Shown: positions 19,201 through 27,763, counted from the stretch's first letter. The stretch: 64,000 nt of DNA from Pasteurella oralis (GCF_002850605.1 NZ_NXGB01000002.1:186001-250000), one strand, 5' to 3'. The notes: generated from the letters alone by a model not told the origin. Program-made: numbers and translations.

Positions 19201-20079
19201 ACTAACCAGCAAGTTTTACAAGATTTAAGTTTGACCTATAAGCATTTAGGAGATATTAAATTAGCTGAAAATAAACAAAAAGAAGCATTATCGTATTATC
19301 AAAGAGTGTTAAATATTGATAAAAAACAGATTGTTCAAGATCCTGATAATTTACAAATTCAACATAGTTTAGCATCTTCATATGAAAAAATAGGTAATAT
19401 TTTTCGTTCGCAGAAACAATTTGAGCAAGCACTTTTGCACTACAAAGAAGCGTTTATAATTTTTCAAAAGTTAGGTAATAAATATCCAAATCATCGCCAA
19501 AATCGACGACATTTAGGCATGTCTTATGCTAAGTTAGGTAGTGTTGCCCTTAGTCAGGATAGAATAGAGCAAGCTTCTTATTACTATCAGCAAGCATTTG
19601 GTATTTTTGAACAACTGTCAGAAGAAAGACCAAATAATCAGCAAATACAGCGTATTTTAGCCATTTTGTATTATAAATTGGGTGAGGTTGCACAAGCAGA
19701 AGGTGATTTTGCTCAGGCAGTTCAGCATTACCAAGCAGGCTTTATAATTATGCATAAACTTTATTTAAATTCTCCTAACAACCTTTGTATACAAGCCGAT
19801 TTAGCGCGAGGTTATGAGAAATTAGGTGACCTTGCACATTTGCAGCAGAATTATACACAAAGCCGTTATTACTACCAGCAAGCGTTAGAACTTGAACAAG
19901 TGTTATTAACAACACAGCCAGAGAATTATCGCTTGTTTCATAGAACGGCAAGAGTACACCAAAAATTGGGAGAAATTTCACATTATTTTGGTGATCTAAA
20001 ACAGAGTGCATTCCATAATATGCAACATAGCATGCTAAAAGGTATATGGGAAATGAAGTCAGTAACAAAAAAGAAATGA
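16294..20079 (+). CDS. TIR - STAND NTPase - TM - TPR protein
   Basis: A 1261-residue multidomain protein. Residues 1-130 are a TIR domain: FISHSSVD at 5-12, then GIQVGEEW, and the C-helix motif SSHCFSEYQMA, where E77 matches the catalytic glutamate of NAD+-cleaving TIRs. Residues about 165-650 are a STAND NTPase of the nSTAND1 type: PYKGLKPLEFED.GLLFGRD entry, Walker A GASGSGKSS (217-225) and Walker B LIISVDQAEE (320-329). A hydrophobic segment (690-709) after a Lys/Arg-rich stretch is a probable membrane span. From 783 to the end lie about ten 48-residue TPR-type repeats (LxxxYxKLGDxx...QAxxYYQxAF). Start: AAGGA 9 bases upstream of ATG. Known relatives are defence or signalling switches: repeats sense, NTPase assembles, TIR cleaves NAD+. 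Pairing with the RyR membrane protein suggests one system. Confidence 0.9.
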   Translation: MTQLFISHSSVDNAESIALYNWLGELGWSLFLDLDPNNGIQVGEEWRKKLGNSISECEGMILLISDNWLVSSHCFSEYQMAVALSKPIFPLIIKSPKHRIPHTILDKWNIGNLEIGHPRVHIPVLLPSGQSSMVSFSQIGLNSLKRGLTYAGLHPDFFQWPPLSRYNNPPSPYKGLKPLEFEDAGLLFGRDGAIKALLLELQRLRKTTKTRFVAIQGASGSGKSSFLRAGILPRLARLQQQFLVLPLIRPNQLVLSGEKGLIEALFQLCKMLDIRRTKQSIVAMVMTPTLRIALKEFLLCILRKARGSLEFQQNSELPTLIISVDQAEELFTSYNEETNQFLQLIAELIHCDELDVMVLSTIRTDAYASLQVAEKLEGIDQYPFSLPPIAKGAYQQIIEGPAKLLEKTQKPLWIDPLLTDRLLKDLEQDGGKDALPLLAFTLERLYLDYGHDGKLELKEYLTFQDENTQQHSGLGGLQGAVSIAIDEALTKAQQDPRLPKNHNERIMLLRRAVIPYLASIDVKTHQPHRKVAHYADFPEDVRPIIDCLVESRLLTKDYNVQFLDNKRKHNTERGITVEFAHESILRQWRLLSDWLKEDIADLFLLEMLQAETVVWLRTQKHTEWLRLNGCRLQEMDRLEQGKFKAYITPVQREYLDCCREQEQLQQVNELKKARALITARSLALKRVKMSLGISSLLLVLSIGVGCFAFEKKQEAEQQTLKYQMELKRSETLLSEIGTAVRFLNFDVRNVLEQYVPATKQAVVYQQIEKLIQNLEQNSYYKELRQIAMAYVNQGNHALELGDVDKASFYYQRAFDEFQYLVNKTPNDVNAQYDLGIAYENLGYLAEIQQDLNKAEANYQITFEIRQKLAKKNPSGFDVQRGLSNIYKKLGDISRLKNQFEQSLAYYLDAFSIDQDIYRKAPNNYDTQRELSLSYHNLGNLMQTQHQYIQAFNYYQQELAIIEKLVERDPTNQQVLQDLSLTYKHLGDIKLAENKQKEALSYYQRVLNIDKKQIVQDPDNLQIQHSLASSYEKIGNIFRSQKQFEQALLHYKEAFIIFQKLGNKYPNHRQNRRHLGMSYAKLGSVALSQDRIEQASYYYQQAFGIFEQLSEERPNNQQIQRILAILYYKLGEVAQAEGDFAQAVQHYQAGFIIMHKLYLNSPNNLCIQADLARGYEKLGDLAHLQQNYTQSRYYYQQALELEQVLLTTQPENYRLFHRTARVHQKLGEISHYFGDLKQSAFHNMQHSMLKGIWEMKSVTKKK

Positions 20080-20134
20080 GTAATACGTACTACTATGTAA
20101 CATATACTAGTAGTTGCTGAAGTGCGGTCTGTTT

Positions 20135-22483
20135 TTAAAAAGTTTTGATTTTTACTTTAATTTGTACTGAGCCAACTCGGCCTTGATCGTCGATGGCAGA
20201 AATAGTATAGCTGCCAGTTGACTGAGGCTGCCAGAAGACGGGCTGATTTGGTGCGGCTTCGCTAATAAAGACATTGTCTACAAACCAAAATATGCTATCA
20301 ACATTAGCCGTAACTGTAGCGGAAAGTGTTAATGGTTCCTCTTGCTCATTGTGTGAAACGTAGTAATCACGATTTGCTAAAGGCGAAATGATTTGAGGAT
20401 TATTTTGATATAAATATTGTAAGGCTTGATTTTGCTGTTCATAAGGGCAGGCGGGATTAATGATTGGGCTGCGTTTCATAACGCCTGCTTGTGCAAATAG
20501 TTGTTGAAAATCACTTGACCACATTTCATAGATTTTTTGTTCTGTTTCCGATCCTGAATAAGGTTGGCAAGCCAACATGTCGGTATTTTTTAATACGGTA
20601 AATGGTTGGTAAAGTTGGCTAACGGTAATAGGTGATTTACCTGGAATAAAAAGGGTCTTTACTTGTTGCTGGCAATATTGATTAGGTAGATTACCATCGG
20701 CTTGACAGACTAGCACTTCTTTTAAACTTGTTCCCTCTGTGACAATGTCACGCATTTGTGGTTCATTAGCAATAATACTATCTGCAAGTTGTAAAAAGAG
20801 AGGTGTAGCTAAACTACGTCCAATTAAATGTGGATTACTTTTATTATTGAAGTTTCCAAGCCATACAATCAAAGTATATCGTCCAAAGTAGCCAGCCGTC
20901 CATGCATCGCGTAAACCATTAGATGTGCCTGTTTTCCAATAAAGAGGCAAATTTGATTTAATTGATTTATTTTGTACATCTGTACGGACATTTTGGCGTA
21001 AAATATCATGAATCATTACCGCACTTTCTTTACTTAATAATTGCTTGCTGAGCGGTAATTTTTCTGCTTTAAGTGATTTTAACGGCGACCATACGCCTTG
21101 ATTTGCCAACATCGCATATAGACTTGCTAATTGCTGAGCATTCAGCTCTGCTCCGCCTAAAACTAAAGATAAACCATAATGTGACTTGTTTTTAGCTAAT
21201 GTGATATTTGCTTGCTGTAAAAAATCATATAAATCAGGTGAAAGTCGACTAGCCATCTCAATAGCTGGAATATTTCGACTTTGTAGCAATGCTTGCGTCA
21301 CGCTAATAGGACCTAAAAAATTGCCTTCGTAATTTTCAGGTTGATACTCAGCAAACGTAGTCGGTAAATCTTTTAAAATAGTTCGGCTATGGACCAGTCC
21401 TTGATCAAAGGCGAGCGCATAAATGAATGGTTTTAATGTCGACCCATAAGAACGCCGAGCTAGAGTGCCATTGATTTGACCTGAAATAGCTTGTTCGAAA
21501 TAATTACCTGAACCAACTAACGCTTTAATTTCCATCGTGTCATTATCGACTAATAACACTGAAGCATTATTAATACCATGTCGATGTTGCTGTGATAAAT
21601 AACGATGAGTAATACGTTCAACTAAGCGTTGTTGATGACTGTTTAAGGTACTAATAAGCTCAGATTTATCAGGATATTGTTGTAACAATTGATCGACAAA
21701 GTGCGGTGCAAAAAATGGCAATTTTTCTAAAGGGCGTAAAGCATAATTGAGCTGGAAATCAGTTTGCCATTTTTTATCTTCAGGATGGGTTACTAGCCAG
21801 CGTTGATAAAGCTGATTACGTGCTTTGAATAAAGCGGGATTGAGTTGAGCATTATTTTGGCGAATATAAGCATTCGGATTTTTGGGCAGAATAGCTAATG
21901 TCATCGCTTCTGCTAAGTTAATTTGACTATTTGCTTTATTAAAATAAATCAGACTTGCCGTACCTGCGCCTTCAATATTGCGACCATAAGGTGCAAAATT
22001 AAAGTAAGCCTCGAGAATTTCTTTTTTAGAATAGCGAATTTCCAGTTGAATAGCGCGCAATATTTGCTCAGTTTTCCCCCATAATGTACGGCTATCAATC
22101 TGCCATAAGACACGAGCAAGTTGCATAGTTATCGTAGAACCGCCTTGTGGTGAATTGCGTAAAACATAAGTTTGCCATGCTCCACGTATTAAGCCGTAGG
22201 GATTCACACCAAAATGCCAATAGAACCATTCGTCTTCTTGAAATAAAACTGCATCAACTAATTTGGGGGAAATTTGCTCAAAGGGGATCCATAAACGATA
22301 ACGTTCATCTTTGGCAGTAGTTAGACGCAGTAAATTGTTGTGCTCATCATATACTGCAGTAGAATAAGGAAAATGATCTTTCAGAGATGAGTAGGGAAGG
22401 GAACGAATGATAGCGATAAAGCAGCCCAGCAAAAGTACAGTTGAAAATAACACAAAAATGCTTTTTTTACTCAGAGCGTTCAT
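20135..22483 (-). CDS. pbpC: penicillin-binding protein 1C
   Basis: A bifunctional peptidoglycan glycosyltransferase/transpeptidase in the inner membrane, of 782 residues. An N-terminal anchor (about 7-27) is followed by a GT51 domain with QEDEWFYWHFGVNP and GGSTITMQLAR, then a transpeptidase domain with the nucleophile motif STLK (RRSYGSTLKPF), SRN and KTGTS, and last the PBP1C-specific C-terminal domain (about 690-782). Compared with the usual EDRxF motif, the third residue is Glu here. It converges on the TIR gene with about 55 bases between stops. An uptake sequence lies at 20120-20128, and two more lie inside the gene. Confidence 0.94.
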   Translation of the reverse strand: MNALSKKSIFVLFSTVLLLGCFIAIIRSLPYSSLKDHFPYSTAVYDEHNNLLRLTTAKDERYRLWIPFEQISPKLVDAVLFQEDEWFYWHFGVNPYGLIRGAWQTYVLRNSPQGGSTITMQLARVLWQIDSRTLWGKTEQILRAIQLEIRYSKKEILEAYFNFAPYGRNIEGAGTASLIYFNKANSQINLAEAMTLAILPKNPNAYIRQNNAQLNPALFKARNQLYQRWLVTHPEDKKWQTDFQLNYALRPLEKLPFFAPHFVDQLLQQYPDKSELISTLNSHQQRLVERITHRYLSQQHRHGINNASVLLVDNDTMEIKALVGSGNYFEQAISGQINGTLARRSYGSTLKPFIYALAFDQGLVHSRTILKDLPTTFAEYQPENYEGNFLGPISVTQALLQSRNIPAIEMASRLSPDLYDFLQQANITLAKNKSHYGLSLVLGGAELNAQQLASLYAMLANQGVWSPLKSLKAEKLPLSKQLLSKESAVMIHDILRQNVRTDVQNKSIKSNLPLYWKTGTSNGLRDAWTAGYFGRYTLIVWLGNFNNKSNPHLIGRSLATPLFLQLADSIIANEPQMRDIVTEGTSLKEVLVCQADGNLPNQYCQQQVKTLFIPGKSPITVSQLYQPFTVLKNTDMLACQPYSGSETEQKIYEMWSSDFQQLFAQAGVMKRSPIINPACPYEQQNQALQYLYQNNPQIISPLANRDYYVSHNEQEEPLTLSATVTANVDSIFWFVDNVFISEAAPNQPVFWQPQSTGSYTISAIDDQGRVGSVQIKVKIKTF

Positions 22484-22494
22484 TTTACTTACCT

Positions 22495-22526
22495 AAAAAA
22501 TTCCCCTTATCTTGCAATAAGGGGAA
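22495..22526 (-). terminator. asnS terminator
   Basis: On the minus strand TTCCCCTTAT pairs with ATAAGGGGAA around a 6-base loop and is followed by TTTTTT. It lies between asnS and pbpC, so pbpC probably has its own promoter. Confidence 0.85.
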
Positions 22527-22550
22527 AATAATTTCAATGATATTAATTCA

Positions 22551-23954
22551 TTAGAAGTTTGCATTACGTGGTGCGCGTGGGAATGGAATCACATCACGAA
22601 TATTTTGCACACCAGTTACATATACAATTAAACGTTCAAAACCTAAACCAAAACCTGAATGTGGAACTGTACCATAACGACGTAAGTCACGATACCACCA
22701 GTAATCTTCAGGATTTAGACCCATTTCAACCATACGTCGATCTAATACAGCTAAACGCTCTTCACGTTGTGAACCACCAATGATTTCACCAATTCCTGGG
22801 GCTAAAACGTCCATAGCAGCAACAGTTTTACCATCATCATTTAAACGCATATAAAACGCTTTGATGTCTTTTGGATAGTTTTTCACAACCACTGGGGATT
22901 TGAAATATTCTTCAGCAAGGTAACGTTCATGTTCAGAAGATAAGTCGATCCCCCAAGAAACTGGAAATTCAAATTTCTTACCTGATTGTAATAACACATC
23001 AATTGCATCAGTATAATCAATTTGCGCAAAGTCAGAGCTGACGAAATTTTCTAAACGGCTAATAACATCTTTATCAACATGTTTTTCAAAGAATTTTAAG
23101 TCATCTTTTCGTTCTTCTAATACAGCTCGGAAAACATATTTCAACATATCTTCGGCTAATTTTGCATTATCTGCTAAAGTGGCAAAGGCAATTTCAGGCT
23201 CAACCATCCAAAATTCAGCTAAATGGCGCGTAGTATTTGAGTTTTCTGCGCGGAATGTTGGACCAAAGGTATAGATTTTGCTTAATGCGCAAGCATAAGT
23301 TTCACCGTTTAGTTGGCCAGAAACGGTTAAGAATGATTCTTTACCAAAGAAATCTTGCGAAAAATCGACCGCACCTTGCTCATTACGCGGTAAATTTTCT
23401 AAATCTAAAGTAGAAACGCGAAACATTTCTCCTGCCCCTTCGGTGTCTGACGCAGTAATTAATGGTGTCGCAACCCAATAGAAACCTTGTTCGTGGAAGA
23501 AGCGATGAATAGCCTGCGCTAAACAGTGACGAATGCGCGCAATTGCACCAATAATATTTGTACGTGGGCGTAAATGGGCAACTTCGCGTAAATATTCAAT
23601 AGAATGGCGTTTAGCTGCCATTGGATAAGTTTCGGGATCTTCGACCCAACCTGAAATTTCAACTTTACTTGCTTGTAACTCAACTGCTTGACCTTCAGCA
23701 GGCGATTCGACTACAGTCCCAGTGACGATAACAGAGCAACCTGTAGTCAGTCGTAAGACTTCAGAGGTATAATTTTCAATATCATTATTAACAATAGCTT
23801 GGATTGGATCGAAGCAAGAACCGTCGTAAATGGATAAGAAAGAAAGCCCTGCTTTTGAATCACGGCGAGTACGAATCCAACCGCGGATAGTCACTTGTTC
23901 GCCAATCGCAATTTTACCTTGTAACACATCAACAATAGATGCAATTTTAGTCAT
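22551..23954 (-). CDS. asnS: asparaginyl-tRNA synthetase
   Basis: Charges tRNA-Asn with asparagine. The 467-residue protein matches the E. coli enzyme in length (466). It has an N-terminal OB-fold anticodon-binding domain ([19 protein letters not shown] at about 18-36) and a class II catalytic domain. Motif 2 is [21 protein letters not shown] and motif 3 is [15 protein letters not shown]. The FxxE and SGQLNGE segments separate it from AspRS. It is monocistronic, with a terminator directly downstream. Confidence 0.98.
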   Translation of the reverse strand: MTKIASIVDVLQGKIAIGEQVTIRGWIRTRRDSKAGLSFLSIYDGSCFDPIQAIVNNDIENYTSEVLRLTTGCSVIVTGTVVESPAEGQAVELQASKVEISGWVEDPETYPMAAKRHSIEYLREVAHLRPRTNIIGAIARIRHCLAQAIHRFFHEQGFYWVATPLITASDTEGAGEMFRVSTLDLENLPRNEQGAVDFSQDFFGKESFLTVSGQLNGETYACALSKIYTFGPTFRAENSNTTRHLAEFWMVEPEIAFATLADNAKLAEDMLKYVFRAVLEERKDDLKFFEKHVDKDVISRLENFVSSDFAQIDYTDAIDVLLQSGKKFEFPVSWGIDLSSEHERYLAEEYFKSPVVVKNYPKDIKAFYMRLNDDGKTVAAMDVLAPGIGEIIGGSQREERLAVLDRRMVEMGLNPEDYWWYRDLRRYGTVPHSGFGLGFERLIVYVTGVQNIRDVIPFPRAPRNANF

Positions 23955-24248
23955 ATAAAAACCTCTGTTTTCAACAAGTTTTGTAAAGAAATAAACCGAT
24001 ATAGTTTACCTTAACTTATGCAAATTGCCAAAATCTATTAAAAGTTTTGTTTTTGTGAAATAAGCCTCATTATTGATTTAAACCGCTTGTTTTTATTACT
24101 ATAACTGGTATAAGTAAACAATTTGTTATTTCTTATTTTTATTAGAATCCTCCGCATTAACATGCAACAGAATGTAAAAATAGGTATTGCTTAGACATAC
24201 TTCAATAGCAATCCTATCCTTATTCACTTATGGAATTGAGTATTAATT

Positions 24249-25466
24249 ATGCCAAAAATTAGAAAAGAAGATAAATTGCCACTACGTTTAAAACAACTTG
24301 GACGTATTTACCGTTTAGTCGAACAATTTGAAGAAATTTCTCGTATTGACTTATCAAAATTATCGCGCTTAGCGCCTGCAACAATTACGGCATTAACACG
24401 TGAGCTTATTAAAGAAAAACTGATTGTTGAGCGAGCGGTACAAAATACTGAAAGCCGTGGTCGTCCAGCTATTGGCTTATGTGTATCACCATTTTATTGG
24501 CAATCTTTGTGTGCAACACTGGTTGAAAATCGGTTTGAAATTATTTTAAGTGAACTTGACGGTGGCACGATTAAACACAGTGTGTATCCTTTAAAACAAG
24601 AAGATTTAAAAAATCTAGAACAAGTGCTAGTGGATTATTTACAACAGTTTCTTACTGAAACGCAGGATGAACTGAACCATTTAATTACTTTTTCTGTCGC
24701 TGTTGGTGGTGAACTTGATCATAAAAATAGATTAATCAAGCTTGGTGAGACCAAGCTTGATATCGATTTAAAAACACTTTTCACCCCTTATTTTAAAATA
24801 CCAGTATTAATTACTGAATATTTTCAAACTTGGTTACTAGCAGAATCAACTTTAGGCAGCGTAATTAATTGTGACAATGTACTATTTTTACAATTAGACG
24901 ACGTGATTAATTTTAGCGTGCTTTCTAAAGGTGAGTTGTTATTACATAAGAGCCAAACGCGAAGCCATATTAATAAAATGATCGTGCCAAAATTAAGTGG
25001 TTTACAACAAGATATCAGCACACACTTAAATGAGGTTGAACGCTATCAATTGCAAAACCAGATTACACATAAAGCGATTTATCCTCTTATCGATAAGTAT
25101 TTTCCCGAGAATGGATTATCTAATTGCTCGGAGAAAATAGCATTTTTATGTGAAATAGCAAATAAAGGCGATAAAAAAGCAGAGCAAATTTTATTCCATA
25201 TTGCAGATAGTTTGGCTTATATCTTAATGAATTTAGTCAGTATATTTGCCTCAGAAAAAATCATGTTAAGTTCCAGCTTTTTACTCTCAAAAGATATTTT
25301 CTTAAATCGAGTCAATCGAATATTAAAAGCAAATTTAGCCATTGCTGATTCAAAAGTAGAAGTTATCACGGGAAAATATGAATGGAATACTCCTGTTGTA
25401 GCTGCTTCGGCAATTAAACAAAGCATTTATGATGGCAGTTTGTTAGGGCATTTCATTAAAGATTAA
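24249..25466 (+). CDS. ROK-family transcriptional regulator, Mlc-like
   Basis: A 405-residue repressor-type ROK protein, collinear with E. coli Mlc. It has an N-terminal winged helix-turn-helix (about 10-75, LSKLSRLAPATITALTREL), then an ASKHA/ROK body, and an ending (SAIKQSIYDGSLLG) close to that of Mlc. It is followed by a bioD2/ynfK gene, as mlc is in E. coli, which supports orthology. The family's zinc motif (CxCGxxGCxE) is missing: the equivalent stretch after the HKSQTRSH segment has no cysteines. Since Zn is needed for Mlc structure and DNA binding in E. coli, this copy has diverged or works differently. The inducer is not predictable; in E. coli Mlc represses PTS sugar genes. Confidence 0.82.
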   Translation: MPKIRKEDKLPLRLKQLGRIYRLVEQFEEISRIDLSKLSRLAPATITALTRELIKEKLIVERAVQNTESRGRPAIGLCVSPFYWQSLCATLVENRFEIILSELDGGTIKHSVYPLKQEDLKNLEQVLVDYLQQFLTETQDELNHLITFSVAVGGELDHKNRLIKLGETKLDIDLKTLFTPYFKIPVLITEYFQTWLLAESTLGSVINCDNVLFLQLDDVINFSVLSKGELLLHKSQTRSHINKMIVPKLSGLQQDISTHLNEVERYQLQNQITHKAIYPLIDKYFPENGLSNCSEKIAFLCEIANKGDKKAEQILFHIADSLAYILMNLVSIFASEKIMLSSSFLLSKDIFLNRVNRILKANLAIADSKVEVITGKYEWNTPVVAASAIKQSIYDGSLLGHFIKD

Positions 25467-25638
25467 ATTTCTTTTAAGATTAAGTGCTGTTATTGATATA
25501 AATCAAGGCAGTGCTTTTTTTGTGCATATTCTTTGGATTAATGACATCAATTTAATAAAAAGTTGTGTTATCTCAACATTTGTAAAAAAGAATTCCTTTA
25601 AGATCTTACAGATAAAAGATCGGAGAAGGGGATAGGCA

Positions 25639-26373
25639 ATGAGCAGCTTTTTTGTGACAGGCACAGATACTAATGTAGGAAAAACTGTGGCAAGTCGAGC
25701 AATAATACAGGCGTTGCAAAGTAAAGGTATTCAAATAGTGGGTTATAAGCCCGTTGCATTTAGCCGTGAAGATAATATCTATACTGATACAGAATATCAA
25801 AATGAGCCTGAAAGTGATTATGGTTTTGAAGATAATGCAGATGTACTAACTTTAATCAATTCAACAAAAGAGTTGGTTAATTATCAAGAGGTGAACAGTT
25901 ATACATTTAGGCATAGTATGCCTATTTTTTCTCGTGAAGGAAAAAGTATTCATGTGGAAAAAATGAATTCTGATTTGTCACATTTAAATAAAAAGTATCA
26001 ATCAGTATTGGTGGAAGGTGCATATGGGTGGCTGACACCAATAAATAAGCATTATCATTTTGCTGATTGGGTACAAGAACAAAAAATGCCAGTTGTGCTT
26101 GTTGTGGGAATTAAAGAAGGTTGTATCAATCATGCTTTATTAACGATGGAGTCAATACAGCAGAAAGGGTTACCTTTGTTAGGTTGGATTGCTAATCGTA
26201 TTAATCCTTGTTTAGGGCATTATGCTGAGATTATTGAACTATTAAGTGAAAAAATTGATGCACCGCTTTTAGGACAAATTCCTTATTTATACAAACCAGA
26301 AGAACAAGAGCTTGGTCACTATATTACTAATCTTGAACGTTTGACTTATATGGAGACGATATTAGTAGATTAA
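25639..26373 (+). CDS. dethiobiotin synthetase-like protein BioD2 (YnfK type)
   Basis: An ATP-dependent carboxylase of the BioD family, 244 residues. The P-loop GTDTNVGKT is at 8-16 and KPVAFS follows near 40. VVGIKEGCINHALLT and GWIANRINPCLGHYAEII are almost the same as in E. coli YnfK. The usual VEGxGGW motif reads VEGAYGW, with Tyr for the first Gly. A segment rich in acidic residues is inserted at about 50-75. It lies 170 bases after the Mlc-like gene, the same pairing as E. coli mlc-ynfK, so it is the BioD2 paralogue rather than the biotin-operon BioD. GGAGAAGGGG upstream is the ribosome site. Confidence 0.9.
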   Translation: MSSFFVTGTDTNVGKTVASRAIIQALQSKGIQIVGYKPVAFSREDNIYTDTEYQNEPESDYGFEDNADVLTLINSTKELVNYQEVNSYTFRHSMPIFSREGKSIHVEKMNSDLSHLNKKYQSVLVEGAYGWLTPINKHYHFADWVQEQKMPVVLVVGIKEGCINHALLTMESIQQKGLPLLGWIANRINPCLGHYAEIIELLSEKIDAPLLGQIPYLYKPEEQELGHYITNLERLTYMETILVD

Positions 26374-26389
26374 AATGTTATGCTGATAG

Positions 26390-26428
26390 AAAAAAGCGCC
26401 TTGTTATATGACTAACAAAACGCTTTTA
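26390..26428. terminator. bidirectional terminator between bioD2 and dedA
   Basis: AAAAAGCGCCTTGTTA and TAACAAAACGCTTTT pair with a small mismatch around a 6-base loop. A and T runs on the two sides serve both convergent genes. Confidence 0.75.
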
Positions 26429-26451
26429 CTTTTGACCGCACCTTATAATGA

Positions 26452-27063
26452 TTATTGTTCAACTTTAGCTTTTTTACTTTTTTTCCATTTCCACAATAAG
26501 AAAATAGCAAGAACAGCGATAATGATATAAATAAAAAATTGTCCTTGCTGAATTTGGTGATGTAACTTATCTAGATTTTGGGCACCGAAATAACCTAAAT
26601 ATACCCAAACAGGAACAGAAATAATTGCAGCAAAGAAATCAATTAGTACAAAACGAGTATAACTAACACGACGTGTAATGCCTGAAACCATATAAATTAC
26701 AGCACGTAATCCAGGTAAAAATCGAGCAGTGAATAGTACACGGTTGCCATATTTTTCAAATTTATCGCGAACTAAGCGTAGTCTTTTCAATGTAATTAAT
26801 TTACGCATTAATCTAAAGCGAAGGATTTTGGCTCCATAGATACGCCCTAACCAATACATACAAGAGTCGCCCGCTAATACACCAAACATACTGATTACTA
26901 ACATGATATGTACATTGATATCATCTGGATATAAGCCTGCGATAACGCCACCAGAAACGAGAGTGATATCTTCAGGGATGGGTAAACCAAATCCGCACAA
27001 AATTAGAACGAATAATACAGCAAAGTAACCATAGTCAGAAAAAAACGAGATTAGAAGATCCAT
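26452..27063 (-). CDS. DedA-family membrane protein
   Basis: A 203-residue inner-membrane protein of the DedA/VTT superfamily, which includes lipid scramblases and undecaprenyl-phosphate flippases. Seen: about 4-5 hydrophobic segments, the acidic re-entrant motif FGLPIPEDITL near residue 25 and the arginine motif ARFLPGLRAVIY near 115, both needed in DedA proteins. It ends in a Lys-rich cytoplasmic tail. E. coli has eight paralogues and I do not assign which one this is. It is divergent from rplY. Confidence 0.9.
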   Translation of the reverse strand: MDLLISFFSDYGYFAVLFVLILCGFGLPIPEDITLVSGGVIAGLYPDDINVHIMLVISMFGVLAGDSCMYWLGRIYGAKILRFRLMRKLITLKRLRLVRDKFEKYGNRVLFTARFLPGLRAVIYMVSGITRRVSYTRFVLIDFFAAIISVPVWVYLGYFGAQNLDKLHHQIQQGQFFIYIIIAVLAIFLLWKWKKSKKAKVEQ

Positions 27064-27171
27064 TTATATACCACTCAATTAATTATGATAGCTTACATAA
27101 AACAGTTTGTTATTCTACCTTGTTTTTTTTATAAAGTCGCTAAAAAACTCAATAGAATCTCTGATTAATAT

Positions 27172-27200
27172 TTGATTTGTACACCCAAATCAAATATAAT
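27172..27200 (+). promoter_or_regulatory. rplY promoter
   Basis: TTGATT (27172-27177), 17 bp, TATAAT (27195-27200). The predicted transcript would start near 27206, leaving a leader of about 90 nt before rplY. Confidence 0.75.
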
Positions 27201-27205
27201 CCCTG

Positions 27206-27296
27206 CCTCTCAAAGCAAGCCTTTGAGCGAGTTTATGGAAAATCGTTGGGTCGCCTGCGGTTTTATCTTTTAATTCTAATAATGAGAATAGTACAA
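27206..27296 (+). promoter_or_regulatory. structured 5' leader of rplY, possible L25 autoregulatory element
   Basis: The leader holds a perfect hairpin CTCAAAG (27209-27215)/CTTTGAG (27221-27227) and a second G/C-rich part (27235-27262) that could fold. In E. coli, L25 represses its own mRNA through a leader that mimics its 5S rRNA site. Whether this leader contains the loop-E-like motif is not verified. Confidence 0.4.
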
Positions 27297-27581
27297 ATGT
27301 TTAAATTTAACGCTGAAGTTCGTCAGTCGCAAGGTAAGGGTGCGAGCCGCCGCCTGCGTCATAATGGTCAAATCCCTGCTATTGTTTATGGTGGCAGTGA
27401 AGCACCAGTATCAATCATCTTAAATCATGATGATTTAAACAATGCACAAGTTCACGATTCATTTTATTCTGAAGTGATCACTTTAGTTATTGATGGTAAA
27501 GAAGTTGCGGTGAAAGTACAAGCAATGCAACGCCACCCATTTAAACCAAAATTAGTTCACATTGACTTTAAACGTGTATAA
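27297..27581 (+). CDS. rplY: 50S ribosomal protein L25
   Basis: Binds 5S rRNA in the large subunit. I choose the start at 27297 ([21 protein letters not shown]), giving 94 residues, exactly the E. coli length. The open frame runs back to 27177 but would overlap the promoter. Conserved segments include [25 protein letters not shown] and [14 protein letters not shown]. This is the short form without the CTC C-terminal domain. Confidence 0.97.
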   Translation: MFKFNAEVRQSQGKGASRRLRHNGQIPAIVYGGSEAPVSIILNHDDLNNAQVHDSFYSEVITLVIDGKEVAVKVQAMQRHPFKPKLVHIDFKRV

Positions 27582-27676
27582 TTTTTTGATTTAAAAGGGT
27601 GATCTGAAATCTTTGTAACTTTATATGTATATACATAAACTAAGTTATAAAAAGTTCAGACCATCTAGTGTATGCT

Positions 27677-27713
27677 AAAAGCTCTTTTATTTTTTTAAGT
27701 AAAAGAGCTTTTT
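27677..27713. terminator. rplY terminator
   Basis: AAAAGCTCTTTTA and TAAAAGAGCTTTTT form a 13-bp stem ending in T residues. It can also stop transcription of the convergent patatin remnant. Confidence 0.8.
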
Positions 27714-27763
27714 ATATAGATAAATCATTCGGATTCTAGGTACTTTCATTTTAAGTATTCTAT

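Noticed and set aside
14129..20134. RyR/TIR cassette as part of a transposon or prophage
   Set aside because: No transposase, integrase, terminal inverted repeat or tRNA is seen at either border; it looks like an insertion between core genes by homologous exchange.
27717..27763. Continuation of the truncated patatin in another frame
   Set aside because: A 20-codon frame is open there but its sequence does not resemble the patatin C-terminus, so I did not merge it.
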